The notes beneath the pieces were generated by a model. The model searched no databases, had not been told where the DNA came from, and worked only from the letters and a program-made list of their open reading frames with translations. From the NCBI RefSeq assembly GCF_035503745.1, contig NZ_DATJTC010000008.1, positions 124,001-188,000 on the forward strand: a stretch of 64,000 bases of DNA. The letters run 5' to 3'. Source of the DNA: Dyella_B sp035503745. GTDB taxonomy: Bacteria; Pseudomonadota; Gammaproteobacteria; Xanthomonadales; Rhodanobacteraceae. Shown here piece after piece: positions 43,658-53,700 of the stretch. The translations under genes were made by a program, and so were the position numbers. Positions within the stretch are counted from its first letter, which is position 1. Each line of letters opens with the position of its first letter.

Positions 43658-44358
43658 GCTTGACCAGAAAAGCCCTTCTCATCATGAGTCCCGATGAAGA
43701 GATTCCAGGTGTGATGATTGACAAGGAAAACTGGAATAACCATCTTCATTCACCCACAGGTGGCGCATGGCAAGGAAGTGAAGTTCAGCTTTTGGTCAGC
43801 CCAACACGCTCTGAACTCATCTCAGCTATGAACTGGCTAAACGTAGCTGACTACACCTTCATTGCTTATAGCGGTCACGGCTCCGCACGGAGCGAAACCG
43901 AAACCATTTTGAATATTAACGACCAACAAACCATCGCGGCTCGTGATCTAATTAGTAAGGCAGCGAAACAGACCTTAATCCTTGATTGCTGCCGAAGGTT
44001 GCAGCGGCGAGGAATCACCGAGGCTCGACTAATTAAATCCATCGCAATGGATTCATATAAAGACCCAAATCTTGCTCGCATTCTGTTCGATCAACATCTT
44101 CGCGACTGTGCCCCCTTTCGTGTCCAGCTCAATAGCTGTTCACTCGATCAATATGCGGGCGATGATGATACCGCTGGAGGCATCTATACTGCTGCGCTTA
44201 TACGATCAGCCCAAGCAACTCCAAGCGGTAAAGTGCTAGGAATTCGTGAGGCACACCACGCAGCACGACAGGTAGTCATTGACCTCCAACCGTCTCAAAC
44301 CCCCACAGGAATGTATCCCCGCAGCGGACCTAGTTTTCCCTTTGGCATTGGACTGTAA
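43654..44358 (+). CDS. Caspase-like protein 2 with intact His-Cys pair
   Basis: A 234-residue caspase-fold protein related to the one two genes upstream. His75 is in AYSGHGS and the nucleophile strand reads TLILDCCRR (Cys112-Cys113), so the canonical second cysteine is present. The ending SGPSFPFGIGL parallels the other copy. It overlaps the membrane-protein gene (ATGA). Probably a cysteine protease; substrates unknown, with the membrane protein and the first caspase-like protein as candidates. Confidence 0.78.
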   Translation: MSLTRKALLIMSPDEEIPGVMIDKENWNNHLHSPTGGAWQGSEVQLLVSPTRSELISAMNWLNVADYTFIAYSGHGSARSETETILNINDQQTIAARDLISKAAKQTLILDCCRRLQRRGITEARLIKSIAMDSYKDPNLARILFDQHLRDCAPFRVQLNSCSLDQYAGDDDTAGGIYTAALIRSAQATPSGKVLGIREAHHAARQVVIDLQPSQTPTGMYPRSGPSFPFGIGL

Positions 44359-44506
44359 GACATTCAAGCTCAATACAAAGCTGGGCTACTCGCATAAGTC
44401 CATGCTTTCAGTCGCTAGAGCCTGGACACCCATATTTCGCTTTTTTTGTTGCGTAATAAGTCCCGGATTTAGCTCCCTCGGCGGCACATGCTTACTTGAC
44501 CCACAC

Positions 44507-44548
44507 TGCCTGAACCAGTTCATCAGTAGGGATGAACTGGTTCAGGCA
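44507..44548. repeat. Perfect 18-bp inverted repeat with six-base loop
   Basis: Bases 44507-44524 are the exact reverse complement of 44531-44548, loop AGTAGG. A very stable hairpin, not followed by a T-run, just after the caspase operon and 24 bp before a short open frame. Confidence 0.9.
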
Positions 44549-44571
44549 GACCATCCACAACAGGTTGGGCG

Positions 44572-44799
44572 ATGAGTAACTCTAAATTTGACTTACCACT
44601 AGTCATTCATCGAGTAGAAATTATTGAGTGGCTCGACTCTACGGATCGCAAGACGGGGAGTGAACTGTTTCATCAAATCGTTCATATGAGCGACTCTTTA
44701 CCGCTCGGCCTTCACTACACACCCTGTTCTTCAGCGACAGATGTGACGAATCGCTTGAAAAAAAATCAAATGACACAAACCCTAAGAACGTTCCGATGA
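44572..44799 (+). CDS. Possible small protein, 75 aa, downstream of the caspase operon
   Basis: An ATG-started frame of 75 residues (MSNSKFDLPLVIHRVEII...) with no family resemblance I can name. Its composition is like the island genes, and it follows the hairpin at 44507-44548. The ribosome-binding site is weak (GGTTGGGCG). It could be a real small gene, a fragment, or chance. Confidence 0.35.
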   Translation: MSNSKFDLPLVIHRVEIIEWLDSTDRKTGSELFHQIVHMSDSLPLGLHYTPCSSATDVTNRLKKNQMTQTLRTFR

Positions 44800-44866
44800 T
44801 TCACCTGGAGTCACACGGCTTACGGAGCCACAGAAACTATTAGCCCCTACTCCTCAAGGATCCCAG

Positions 44867-46429
44867 TCATTTCTGAGCAAATTTTGCCATCACACGGGCA
44901 AATTGCTCTGGCGTAAGACCCTTCAAACTCTCAGCCAACGCCTCTTCATCCGTGGTCGTGGAAATCGACTTTCCTCGCCTGTAGTTCTCTTTGAGCTTCT
45001 TACCAACCATGACCGCATTGTGATGGTAATACCTGCCCGTCATCGACGTATTCGTGTGACCCACCAGCTTTGCAGCCGTCAGATCGGTCAAACCGCCCTC
45101 GTCAATCATTCGAGACGTTCCGGTATGGCGAAGATCATGGACTCGAACTTCGGCCAGATGAGGCCTTTCTTGAGCGGCCCTTTCCCTTGCTCGTATCCAG
45201 GCCTGGGTGACGGTGTCGGCCCTCAGTTGCTTCTCTTTCAATCTAAAAACAGGCCCTTCTAGCGGAGGCACACGGAGGGCTGCCCACTCTCTCTTGGTCT
45301 TGGGTCGCTCCAGCGGAGGAAGTTCTCGCGATTGGTCGAGAATGAATGTTCCGCATTGAGCCTCATAGTTCTGAACCATGGCCATCGCTCGTAGCATCGC
45401 TACAGCAGGTAGAAGCAATGGAATGGTTCGGCCTTTCTTCCTCCCCCGCTTCGACTTGGTATTTTGAAAAGTCGCGGTAGGCACATCCCCTCGCCAGTTG
45501 ATGTCCTCCCACCGAAGCTTGACGGCTTCACCACGCCTGCAACTTGTGTCCAAATCGAATCGAATGACAGCCCTGGTGACGATATGAGCCTTTTTCAGAT
45601 GGCGCATGACAAATCGGAAATCATCCGCTTCAATGGTGATCTCTCGACCATCTGAAACCACAATGTCCTTAGACGCCAGAAGCCCCTTTAATTGAGCAAA
45701 GGGGTTCTCAACCTTAAACCCCCAGATGGTGATCGCCCGCTTGTAGACCATTGAAATCTGAGCCAAGGTCTTGGTGATGGTCGAATCAGCAGCGGGCTCA
45801 TTCTTCCGCCCGCGCATTTTGCGACGCAACACGTCAATGACGAAGCTGGGTTCAATCTCAGCTATGCGGAGTTTTGTGACCTCGGGAAACCCGTCGCGGT
45901 TGAATCCCGTCTTCGTGGGACCGACCAGGGTTTGGATAACGCTGGCCTCTTGGACCCACCCTTTGTTGAGGATGGGATTGGAGGGGCGCTCGGAGTGGCC
46001 TACAGGCAACTGGGACCGCTCCAACTCGTCCTTGTACCGAAGCAACCACCCCTCTAGGGTCTGCTCTCCTGCGGTGGCCCCGAAGGCGCTCCGCTTGCTC
46101 CCCACGGCCCCTTTCAGTTTGGCTAAGGCATGCCTGGCATCGTTCTCGGCGGCATGCCTGGCGGTGTCTAAATGGTGCCTGGTACCCAACTTGGCATTGA
46201 GGTCCACCTGCTGATGGGAGTAAGTCCGGCTTAAACGCTGGGGTTTTCCTTCGACCCCTTCCGTCCAACGGATTTTGACCTCCCAACGAGGGTTGTTTCC
46301 CGCCCCGTCATTGCGGAAGTACACGCCCTCCACATCGGACCTGGGCCACTTGACGCTTGAGCCATCGGGAAGTGTCAGCCGTTTAGGCTTTGGCTTCTTC
46401 TTCTGCCCTTTCCCCGCCTTGGTAGCCAT
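44867..46429 (-). CDS. Tyrosine recombinase/integrase of the tRNA-Ala island
   Basis: Phage-type site-specific recombinase, 520 residues. A basic N-terminus (KKKPKPKR) and arm-binding region precede a core-binding helix bundle and the catalytic domain: first arginine in TSCRRGEAVKLRWEDI (about 297), HDLRHTGTSRM (about 431-441) and GHTNTSMTGRYYHH with the tyrosine nucleophile (about 467). The ATG at 46429 is chosen because upstream codons run into the tRNA fragment. It lies next to the right attachment site and reads inward. Expected to catalyse integration and excision at tRNA-Ala(CGC). Confidence 0.92.
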   Translation of the reverse strand: MATKAGKGQKKKPKPKRLTLPDGSSVKWPRSDVEGVYFRNDGAGNNPRWEVKIRWTEGVEGKPQRLSRTYSHQQVDLNAKLGTRHHLDTARHAAENDARHALAKLKGAVGSKRSAFGATAGEQTLEGWLLRYKDELERSQLPVGHSERPSNPILNKGWVQEASVIQTLVGPTKTGFNRDGFPEVTKLRIAEIEPSFVIDVLRRKMRGRKNEPAADSTITKTLAQISMVYKRAITIWGFKVENPFAQLKGLLASKDIVVSDGREITIEADDFRFVMRHLKKAHIVTRAVIRFDLDTSCRRGEAVKLRWEDINWRGDVPTATFQNTKSKRGRKKGRTIPLLLPAVAMLRAMAMVQNYEAQCGTFILDQSRELPPLERPKTKREWAALRVPPLEGPVFRLKEKQLRADTVTQAWIRARERAAQERPHLAEVRVHDLRHTGTSRMIDEGGLTDLTAAKLVGHTNTSMTGRYYHHNAVMVGKKLKENYRRGKSISTTTDEEALAESLKGLTPEQFARVMAKFAQK

Positions 46430-46502
46430 GAAGCCCCCTGATTGGTCCCAAAATCGGGTCCCAGAGTGCTCCTGAAGCCTGTAAAATACCAGGGACGCTC
46501 TT

Positions 46503-46549
46503 GTTCGCAATGCGAAGGTCGGGAGTTCGATCCTCCTCCGCTCCACCAA
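46503..46549. repeat. attR: 47-bp copy of the tRNA-Ala 3' half
   Basis: Exact duplicate of 36618-36664. It is a partial tRNA sequence without acceptor 5' strand or D-arm and is not a functional tRNA. Confidence 0.95.
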
Positions 46550-46562
46550 ATATCTCAGACAG

Positions 46563-46605
46563 AACAGCGCTTTACGCCTTACGGTGTGAAGCGCTGTTTT
46601 GCTTT
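46563..46605 (+). terminator. Terminator-like hairpin beyond attR
   Basis: AACAGCGCTT (46563-46572) pairs with AAGCGCTGTT (46589-46598), followed by TTTTGCTTT. Probably the original tRNA-Ala terminator before the island inserted. Confidence 0.75.
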
Positions 46606-46832
46606 GGAAGGCCCATCCCTGCAATACGATTGCGGCGAATGCGTGGCACATGAACCGTGCACCCTTGGGACGTCTACAGCTAATGCCGCATTGCTATGCC
46701 ATGGGAAATCCACTTGTCGAGCTGTTCAATTTACAAGCCATCCATCTTGACGGATCGAAAGTGTTATTAGGTATTGTTCGGTCCAACGGACCGAGCATTT
46801 CCTGATCATCAGATGGCAGCACAGGGGGCCCT

Positions 46833-48164
46833 ATGTGGGGGTATTACGTTGCATTGGCGTTGCGAAGCAGTGCGCGAAGCAAGGCTTTGACGGCACTGGT
46901 GATCGCACTGCTCGCTTTTGGCGTATCAGCCTGCATGGTGTCCTACGCCGTGTTCCGTGCCACAACGAGCGACCCCATCCCCGCCAAGTCTTCGCACCTT
47001 TACGTGCCGCAGGTTGACAGTTTTGGCCCCACCATCAATTGGAACGGGAACGAGCCGTCTCCGGTGCTGACTTACATGGACGCGATCGCGCTGTGGCAGG
47101 CGCGAAAGGCACGCCGGCAAACACTGCTCTATCCCGCGACATGGCAAATGGAATCGGATAATCAGTTGATTGAGGCCATGCCGCTCGGCGGCGACGCGGT
47201 GACCTCCGATTTTTTCCCCATGTTCGATGTGCCTTTTCGTTTTGGCGCCGGGTGGAGTCCGAATGACGATGCACAGCACGCCACCGTGGCGGTCATCAGT
47301 CGGCGCTTGAACGACAAACTATTTGGCGGACAAAACAGCGTTGGGCGGGAGATCCGGCTGGACGGGAAGATTTTTCGCATTGCCGGCGTGCTGGATAATT
47401 GGAACCCGAAACCTCGCTTCTTTGATATTGCCAGCCTTGGAATCCCGGAGATCTTCGGTGACACAGGGGATATCTATACACCCTTCACCCGCGCGATCGA
47501 TATGAAGAAGGGCACCAAATACGATCTGTGCCCTTCGTATTCAGCGGATCTTGGCATCTCCGACTGGGATAAATACCTGCGCAGCGAATGTACGTGGATC
47601 GACGCCTGGGTGGAGCTTCCGACGCCAACCGACGTGGAACGCTACCGCGAATTCCTGCGCAATTACTCCGAGGAGCAGCGACGCGGCGGCCGCTTTTCAT
47701 GGGCGCCCAATATACGGCTGCGCAACCTGATGGAGTGGATGGCACACGAGCACGTCACACCCAAGGCATCCACCTTGTCCCTGTTGGTGTCTACCAGCTT
47801 TTTGCTGATTGTCATGGTCAACGTCGTCGGGCTCATGCTTGCCCGATTCATGCGGCGCGCACCGGAAATCGGCATACGCCGAGCACTAGGGGCTTCGCGA
47901 GCCGCCGTCTACCTGCAATTCCTGATCGAGGGGGCCACCATCGGTTGCGCAGGTGGCCTACTAGGCGTGGCACTGACATTGCTCGGCGTATGGGGTGCCG
48001 GCGGGCTTTTTGAGCCACGTATTGCGCGTATCGTGCATGCCGACGCCTCGCTCATAGCACTGACTGTGTTGCTTGCGGTTGCGGCCACGGTTATTTCCGC
48101 CCTGTACCCAACCTGGCGCGCGGCGCGAATCCAGCCCGCCTGGCAAATCAAGATCAACAGTTGA
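46833..48164 (+). CDS. ABC transporter permease, FtsX/MacB type (1)
   Basis: A 443-residue inner-membrane protein with the MacB/FtsX topology: one N-terminal helix (about 18-42), a large periplasmic domain (about 60-300) and three C-terminal helices. The permease region carries IGIRRALGASRAAVYLQFLIEGATIG, the usual coupling sequence. Such proteins form mechanotransmission exporters with a LolD/MacB-like ATPase, which is not encoded here. Followed directly by a second permease. Confidence 0.83.
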   Translation: MWGYYVALALRSSARSKALTALVIALLAFGVSACMVSYAVFRATTSDPIPAKSSHLYVPQVDSFGPTINWNGNEPSPVLTYMDAIALWQARKARRQTLLYPATWQMESDNQLIEAMPLGGDAVTSDFFPMFDVPFRFGAGWSPNDDAQHATVAVISRRLNDKLFGGQNSVGREIRLDGKIFRIAGVLDNWNPKPRFFDIASLGIPEIFGDTGDIYTPFTRAIDMKKGTKYDLCPSYSADLGISDWDKYLRSECTWIDAWVELPTPTDVERYREFLRNYSEEQRRGGRFSWAPNIRLRNLMEWMAHEHVTPKASTLSLLVSTSFLLIVMVNVVGLMLARFMRRAPEIGIRRALGASRAAVYLQFLIEGATIGCAGGLLGVALTLLGVWGAGGLFEPRIARIVHADASLIALTVLLAVAATVISALYPTWRAARIQPAWQIKINS

Positions 48165-48174
48165 GGTTACCGTC

Positions 48175-49428
48175 ATGGCACTCACCAGGGCATTGATGCA
48201 ACTGCGCCCGATCGTTGTTGCGCTGGGTCGTCACAAGGTAGCTACCGTGCTTATCGTGCTGCAAGTGGCGTTGACGCTGGCAGTGGCTTCCAACGCGCTC
48301 TTTATCGTGGCAACGCGCTTTATTCATTTGTCTCGCCCCACTGGCACTGACGAGGCGCATATCTTCGTCATCCGCAATGAATGGAAAAATGGTCAAAAAT
48401 CGGCCCAGATAGACACTGACATTCGGACCGATCTCGCTGCCCTGCGGCTGGTACCGGGCGTGCGCGACGCGTTTTCCAGTGAGGCTTATCCGCTGGAAGG
48501 CGGTGGCGGCATACCGCTAGGACTGAGACTCCAACCGGACCAGAAGACGCGCCCGAAACTTGCCATCGCTTACACCGCCGACGAGCATGCGATCGATACA
48601 CTTGGGATTTCTCTAATTGCCGGACGCAACTTTCGTCCCGACGAAATCACCGCTATTGGCCCGTACGACAAGATGTCTCCGCCGGACATTATCATCACGC
48701 GCAGCGCCGCCAACAAGTTGTTTCCCGATGGTTCGGCTCTAGGCAAAACGGTTTACCTTCCCGCAGGGCCTGCCACTATCATCGGCATCCTCGCCAGCCT
48801 GCAAGGTTCATATGTTGACAGCTCGGTGCGATCCATCGACGAGGATAGCGTGCTTATCCCCGCGCGTTATCTCGATCCAGAGGGCGTTGTGTATCTGGTA
48901 CGTACTCGATCCAGTGCCATGAAACCTGTGATCGCCGCAGCGCTGAAAGCACTGCAAGAGCGTGGCGGCGTACGCCTTATCGATCCGAAAGAAGGCATCG
49001 TTACCTTGCTTCAGGCGCGCGAGCGCGATTACGCGACCGATCGCAGCGTGGCGCTAATGATGAGCATCCTCACCGGATTGCTGCTGATGGCTACCGCCGG
49101 CGGCATCGTGGGGTTGAGCAGTTTCTGGGTTAGCCAGCGGCGCAAGCAGATCGGCATCCGCCGTTCGCTCGGCGCGACAACGGGCGACATCCTGCACTAT
49201 TTCCACACCGAAAATTTCCTGATTGTCGGAGGTGGCATCGTGCTCGGGACGTTATTTGCATTCTTGGCAAATCTTGGCCTGATGCATGTCTATGAGTTAC
49301 CGCGCATGCCGCTTTACGTGCTCCCATTCGGCGCGCTACTGCTCTGGTTGCTCGGGCAGGTCGCTGTATGGGGGCCCGCGCGATATGCCGCCAAGGTGCC
49401 TCCAGTGGTCGCGACTCGCTCAGAGTGA
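48175..49428 (+). CDS. ABC transporter permease, FtsX/MacB type (2)
   Basis: A 417-residue paralogue with the same layout: N-terminal helix (about 22-46), periplasmic MacB-like domain and three C-terminal helices. IGIRRSLGATTGDILHYFHTENFLIVGGGI is the coupling region. GAGGTT precedes the ATG; only ten bases separate it from the first permease. The pair would form a heterodimeric exporter core. Neither an ATPase nor a membrane-fusion partner is present. Confidence 0.83.
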   Translation: MALTRALMQLRPIVVALGRHKVATVLIVLQVALTLAVASNALFIVATRFIHLSRPTGTDEAHIFVIRNEWKNGQKSAQIDTDIRTDLAALRLVPGVRDAFSSEAYPLEGGGGIPLGLRLQPDQKTRPKLAIAYTADEHAIDTLGISLIAGRNFRPDEITAIGPYDKMSPPDIIITRSAANKLFPDGSALGKTVYLPAGPATIIGILASLQGSYVDSSVRSIDEDSVLIPARYLDPEGVVYLVRTRSSAMKPVIAAALKALQERGGVRLIDPKEGIVTLLQARERDYATDRSVALMMSILTGLLLMATAGGIVGLSSFWVSQRRKQIGIRRSLGATTGDILHYFHTENFLIVGGGIVLGTLFAFLANLGLMHVYELPRMPLYVLPFGALLLWLLGQVAVWGPARYAAKVPPVVATRSE

Positions 49429-49507
49429 GAGGCACTCAGAATGCGCACGGCAAGCAATCGCGGCCGCACAATAGCGGCCGCGTTGCGTGGTCGTCGTTGC
49501 GTAGAAC

Positions 49508-50131
49508 TTAGAAACGGTATTCGAGGGTGCCGCCGTACAGGCTGGTGCCGAAGTGACCCTGCCAGATGCCGGGGGCCTGCGAGTGGTAGAGGTCGTAATT
49601 CAGGCTTACGCCCAGGTGCCGGTTGAAGTCGTAACCTATGCCTGCACCCGCATAAAAACCGTTGTCATTGGCGCTTGCCCGACCCGATAGCAGGCCGAGC
49701 GTGTCGTGCCAATGTTCGTCGGTCTGCGAATGGAGCCAGCCTGCGCGCGAGGAAAAGAACCAACCGTACTGGTCGCCAAAATGCGCCTTGAACGTGCCGC
49801 CCAAGATTTCACCGCCACTTCTGGCGCTGATACGCAGGGGGTCTTGCGGACCGCCTATGCTGGCCACGACGTCGTAGTTGGTCCCGGCTATTTTCCCCAA
49901 ATCCACATAGCCGGTTTCCACGCCCCAGGTAAACGATTGGGCGTTCCACAGATAGCCAAGGCGCACCGCGCCTGCCCAGCTGGTGGGGTCTCTGTCACGC
50001 AGATTGTTGAAGGCGGTATCTTGGCCTGCCGCTTCGCCATTGATGAAAAACTGGCCATCCGCCGCTATGGCCGACATGGACGCAACAGCAACGGCCACGC
50101 CGATGGCGATCTTTGAAATCCCTATTTTCAT
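49508..50131 (-). CDS. Small outer-membrane beta-barrel protein
   Basis: A 207-residue outer-membrane protein. From the ATG at 50131 (AGGGG upstream) it has a signal peptide ending AIA and then an OmpA/OmpW-like eight-stranded barrel with alternating aromatics (GAVRLGYLW, YGWFFSSRAGWL, FYAGAGIGYDFNRHLGVSLNYDLY) and a C-terminal phenylalanine (LEYRF). No ligand or partner can be assigned. A longer upstream start would lack a signal peptide. Confidence 0.8.
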   Translation of the reverse strand: MKIGISKIAIGVAVAVASMSAIAADGQFFINGEAAGQDTAFNNLRDRDPTSWAGAVRLGYLWNAQSFTWGVETGYVDLGKIAGTNYDVVASIGGPQDPLRISARSGGEILGGTFKAHFGDQYGWFFSSRAGWLHSQTDEHWHDTLGLLSGRASANDNGFYAGAGIGYDFNRHLGVSLNYDLYHSQAPGIWQGHFGTSLYGGTLEYRF

Positions 50132-50719
50132 TGGAGCCCCTGATAAATGAGTGGGTTGTTGTCGACGAATGAACGCAACGATCCGACCACTTTGACGCTT
50201 GCACCGATCTACCAGCGCAAACTTTTGCGACCGCAAGAAAACTTGCGGACCGGGCATTGTCAGTCAAAGCGATGCAGTTCGCAAACAACTCGCGGCAACC
50301 AATCGATGGAACGCGCTTCGGTCTTTTGCATGCGCGCGGGACTCATTCCTGCCGATGGAAGCGCCAAGCAAATCCATGAACCAGAAAGCGATGACCTTTA
50401 CAGCCGGCGCGACAATGTCGCCGCTTCGACTGCCGCGCTTGGCCAAACAGGCACCAAAACACAAAGGCTTCACAAACACGTTGGACGCCGGGTGCAGAAA
50501 GGCCCGCTGAACGCTGAGGAGCACCATTTAAAACACCCGCTGGGTACCCCGCCGCCAACCCCGCTCGACCAGAAAGCCCTTGCCGCTGACGGGGCTTGCT
50601 GAGGCATGTGCACATGCCCGCCAACGGTCGCACACCCTGCGACATGAATCAGGCAAACTTGTTCATATTCCACGTGCGAATCGTGGACGGCCCGCGAGCC
50701 CCTGCCAGCGCCATCACCC
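50132..50719. other. Gene-free stretch between the barrel gene and recC
   Basis: No convincing gene in 588 bases. Several overlapping short frames (for example 50147-50602 on the plus strand) lack ribosome-binding sites and family features. It probably holds the divergent promoters of the barrel gene and recCBD. Confidence 0.6.
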
Positions 50720-53700
50720 GTGAGCACACCGTACACAGCGCCCAGCCCTATTCCGATCGAACCCGGCCTGATGGTGATTCACGGCAATCGCCAGGAAGAC
50801 CTGCGCGACCTGCTGGCTGCCTGGCTGCAGCGGGCGCCACTGCAGCCGCTGGAAAACGAAGTGATGCTGGTGCAGAGCAACGGCATTGCGCAGTGGTTGA
50901 AGCTGGCGCTGGCCCGGCCGATGGAGGCCGGGGGGCTGGGCATCAGTGCAGCGGTACAGATGCAGTTGCCGGGACGCTTCTTGTGGCAGGCGTATCGGGC
51001 TGCACTGGGCGATGCGGCGGTGCCGGCGACCTCGCCTTTTGACAAATCGCGCCTGGTGTGGCGCCTATTGCGCCTACTGCCGCGGCACATCGGCGAGGCG
51101 GGTTTTGCGCCGCTGCGCGCCATGCTGGGCCAGGTCGATGACTGGCGCCGGCTTTATCGGCTGGCGCTGCAAGTGGCCGATCTGTTCGATCAATACCAGG
51201 TGTTTCGCGCCGACTGGCTGGAGGATTGGGAGCACCGCAACGACGTGCTGCGCGACAGCCTGCGCAATCGCGTGGTGGAGCTGCCCTCCGCGCAGCGCTG
51301 GCAGCCGCGACTGTGGCGGCTCTTGCTTGATGATGTACCGCAGGCGCAACGCGACAGCCATCGCGCCGCCGTGCACCGGCATTTCATGCGGCATATGCAA
51401 ACGGAGCACGTGCACGCACAGGCATTGCCAAGACGCATTGTGGTATTCGGCATCACATCGCTGCCCCAGCAGGTGCTGGAAGCGCTCACTGCACTGGCGC
51501 GCATCAGCCAGGTGCTGATGCTGGTCACCAATCCGTGCCGGCACTATTGGGCGGACATCATCGAAGACCGCGAACTGCTGATGGCCGAGCAGCGCCGCCA
51601 CGCCCGCAAACCCGGCACCGCACAGGAACCACGTTACGAAGACCTGCACCTGCACGCCAATCCGTTGTTGGCAGCATGGGGCAAGCAGGGGCGCGACTTC
51701 ATCCGCCAGCTCGATGCCTTCGACCAGCCCGCGCGTTATCGCGACCGGTTTGCCTCGATCAAGCGCAGCATCGATGTGTTCCAGAACGTCGGCAGCGATT
51801 CGTTGCTGCATCAGGTGCAACAGGCTGTGCTTGATCTCGAAGCCGCGCCTACAGCAGCGCAACCACGCAAGCCGCTGCTTGCCGACGACCGTTCACTGCG
51901 CTTTCACGTCGCGCACAGCCCGCAGCGCGAAGTGGAAATTCTGCACGACCGGCTGCTCGACTTGTTCGAACGCGCCGCGCGCGAAGGCCGCCCATTGGCG
52001 CCGCGCGAGGTGATGGTGATGGTGCCGGATATCCGCACGTACGCGCCGCACATCCAGGCCGTGTTCGGCCGCATCGCACCGGAGGATCCGCGCTACCTTC
52101 CCTATAGCGTGGCCGATCAGCCGGGGCGTGGCGCATCGCCGTTGCTGGTGGCGCTGGAACATCTGCTGGCATTGGCCCAATCGCGCCTCACCGCCAGCGA
52201 CGTGATGGATCTGCTGGACGTACCATCGCTGCGCCGACGCTTTGGCATCGCGGACGGGGACTTGCCCATTCTGCGTCGCTGGATTACCGAATCGGGCATC
52301 CGCTGGGGCCTGGACGGCGAACACAAGCAAGTGCTGGGTTTACCGCCCGACGAACAAAACAGTTGGCTGTTCGGCCTGCGGCGCATGCTGCTGGGCTATG
52401 CGGCCGGGGACGCACCGTCGCTTGAGGGTATCGCCCCTTACGCTGAAGTCGGCGGCCTTGACGCCACCCTGCTCGGTCCGCTGAGCCAATTGCTGGACAT
52501 GCTGGCCCATTACTGGAAGCTGCTGGGGACGCCCGCCACGCCGCTGCAATGGAGCGAACGCCTGCGCCGCCTGCTGCACGATGCGTTCGATACGCGCGGC
52601 GACGATGCCGACACGCTGCGCATCGATCGCCTGGAAGATGCGCTCGACACGTGGCTCGACGCCTGCCATGAAGCGGATTTCACGCATGCCCTTCCAATCG
52701 CCGTGGTCAGCGAGGACTGGCTGCAGTCGGTGGACCAGAACCATCTTTCGCAACGCTTCATGGGCGGCGCGGTGAATTTCGGCACGCTGCTGCCCATGCG
52801 CGCCATTCCGTTCCGCGTGGTGTGCCTGCTTGGCATGAACGACGGCGACTATCCGCGCCGCGTTTCGCCCTCGGATATCGACTTGATGGCGCGCACCGGC
52901 CAGCATCGCCCCGGCGATCGCTCGCGGCGCGAAGACGATCGCTACATGTTTCTCGAAGCCTTGCTGTCGGCGCGCGATGCGCTGCACATCAGCTGGGTGG
53001 GCCACAGCGTGCGCGACAACAGCGAGTTGCCGCCGTCGGTGTTGGTGGGGCAACTGCGCGATTACCTCGCCAGCGGCTGGCGCCGACCCGACGACGATGC
53101 GGACGGTGCGAATGCGCATAAACAGGTGCTGGACTCCATCACCACCATCCATCCACTGCAACCCTTCAGTGCGCGCTATTTCACCGGCGATGCTTCGTCG
53201 CCGCTGTTTACCTATGCTACGGAATGGGCGCTTGCACGTCGCAGCGCGCCAAACGCCGGCAACGCGCCGCTTGATGCATGGCAGGCGCCGTCCACGCTGG
53301 ATATCGGCGTATTGCAGCGCTTTCTCGCCAAGCCAGTCGCCACGTTCTACGGCGATCGCCTGAAAGTGCGCTTCGGCGAAACTGAACTTGGCCCGGATGA
53401 CGACGAACCCTTCGCCCTGGATGGCCTGGAAAATTACGCCGCCACCGACGCACTGCTGCAAAGCGCGCTGGCCATCGACGGACACGAAGCAGGCACCGTG
53501 CTCGCCAGCGCGCAGCGGCTGCGCCAGCAGGGCACGTTGCCCTCCGGCGGCTTCGGCACCTTGCTGGTCAAGGACCTGGGCAACGACGTCGATCGCATTA
53601 TGCAACGCTGGCAGACGGCCCATGCGCACTGGCCCCGACATCAGCCCGCGCTGGAATTGCGATACGTACATGGTGATGTGACGCTGGAGGGCTGGCTCGG

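Noticed and set aside
44507..44548. Calling the 18-bp hairpin a Rho-independent terminator
   Set aside because: No T-run follows on either strand, so it is listed only as a repeat of unknown role.
46430..46651. N-terminal extension of the integrase across the tRNA fragment, containing RRIELPTFALRT
   Set aside because: This peptide is the well-known translation of an antisense tRNA 3' end and is not a protein; the same peptide appears antisense to the intact tRNA-Ala near 36600-36680.
50147..50602. 151-codon plus-strand frame upstream of recC
   Set aside because: No ribosome-binding site, no recognisable features, overlaps other equally long frames.
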